Below, in pieces: positions 6,152 through 6,158 of a stretch of 6,158 bases of DNA. The position numbers and the translations under genes were made by a program. Source of the stretch: an uncultured Burkholderiales bacterium (GTDB taxonomy: Bacteria; Pseudomonadota; Gammaproteobacteria; Burkholderiales; Burkholderiaceae_C); the NCBI GenBank assembly GCA_903953985.1, contig CAJBLW010000390.1, positions 1-6,158 on the forward strand, written 5' to 3'. Positions within the stretch are counted from its first letter, which is position 1; each line of letters starts with the position of its first letter. The notes beneath the pieces were generated by a model. The model made no database searches. It worked only from the letters and a program-made list of their open reading frames with translations, and was not told the origin of the DNA.

Positions 6152-6158
6152 TACACAA

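Noticed and set aside
1..6158. CRISPR array, insertion sequence, tRNA or rRNA, prophage or attachment site
   Set aside because: I looked for spaced direct repeats, terminal inverted repeats, transposase motifs and structural RNA signatures and saw none.

Overview
The window comes from a G+C-rich Gram-negative genome. Its four genes, their domain make-up and their coding style (an RTX/FG-GAP giant protein, a TPR-GT41 glycosyltransferase, a 7TMR-DISM sensor kinase) resemble Burkholderiales, most likely Comamonadaceae. That placement is inferred from recalled family resemblance, not from a marker gene. Only the last ~45 bases at the right edge are strikingly A+T-rich, and they look like a promoter region.

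Layout. (1) Bases 1-1004, plus strand: the C-terminal 333 residues of a large secreted protein. It carries FG-GAP (integrin-alpha type) repeats, then a short block of RTX calcium-binding nonapeptides, then a C-terminal module of the kind that ends type I-secreted giant proteins. (2) Bases 1007-3211, plus strand, two bases after the stop of the first gene: a TPR-containing family 41 glycosyltransferase (OGT/SPINDLY-like), apparently complete. (3) Bases 3212-3475: a short convergent intergenic region with no gene and no convincing terminator. (4) Bases 4174-3476, minus strand: an OmpR/PhoB-type response regulator. (5) Bases 6114-4159, minus strand: its partner, a hybrid-free 7TMR-DISM sensor histidine kinase. 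The kinase gene is first and overlaps the regulator gene by 16 bases. (6) Bases 6115-6158: an A+T-rich promoter-like region with two small inverted repeats.

The window therefore holds two convergent units. The left unit couples a calcium-binding surface or secreted protein to a cytoplasmic protein glycosyltransferase, so the simplest hypothesis is that the transferase modifies that protein before export. The right unit is a self-contained two-component system whose sensor has a periplasmic carbohydrate-binding-like domain. Nothing in the sequence proves that the two-component system controls the left unit. The most notable points are the adhesin-glycosyltransferase coupling, unusual H-box and G1-box residues in the kinase, and a near-leaderless promoter with a palindrome filling its spacer.
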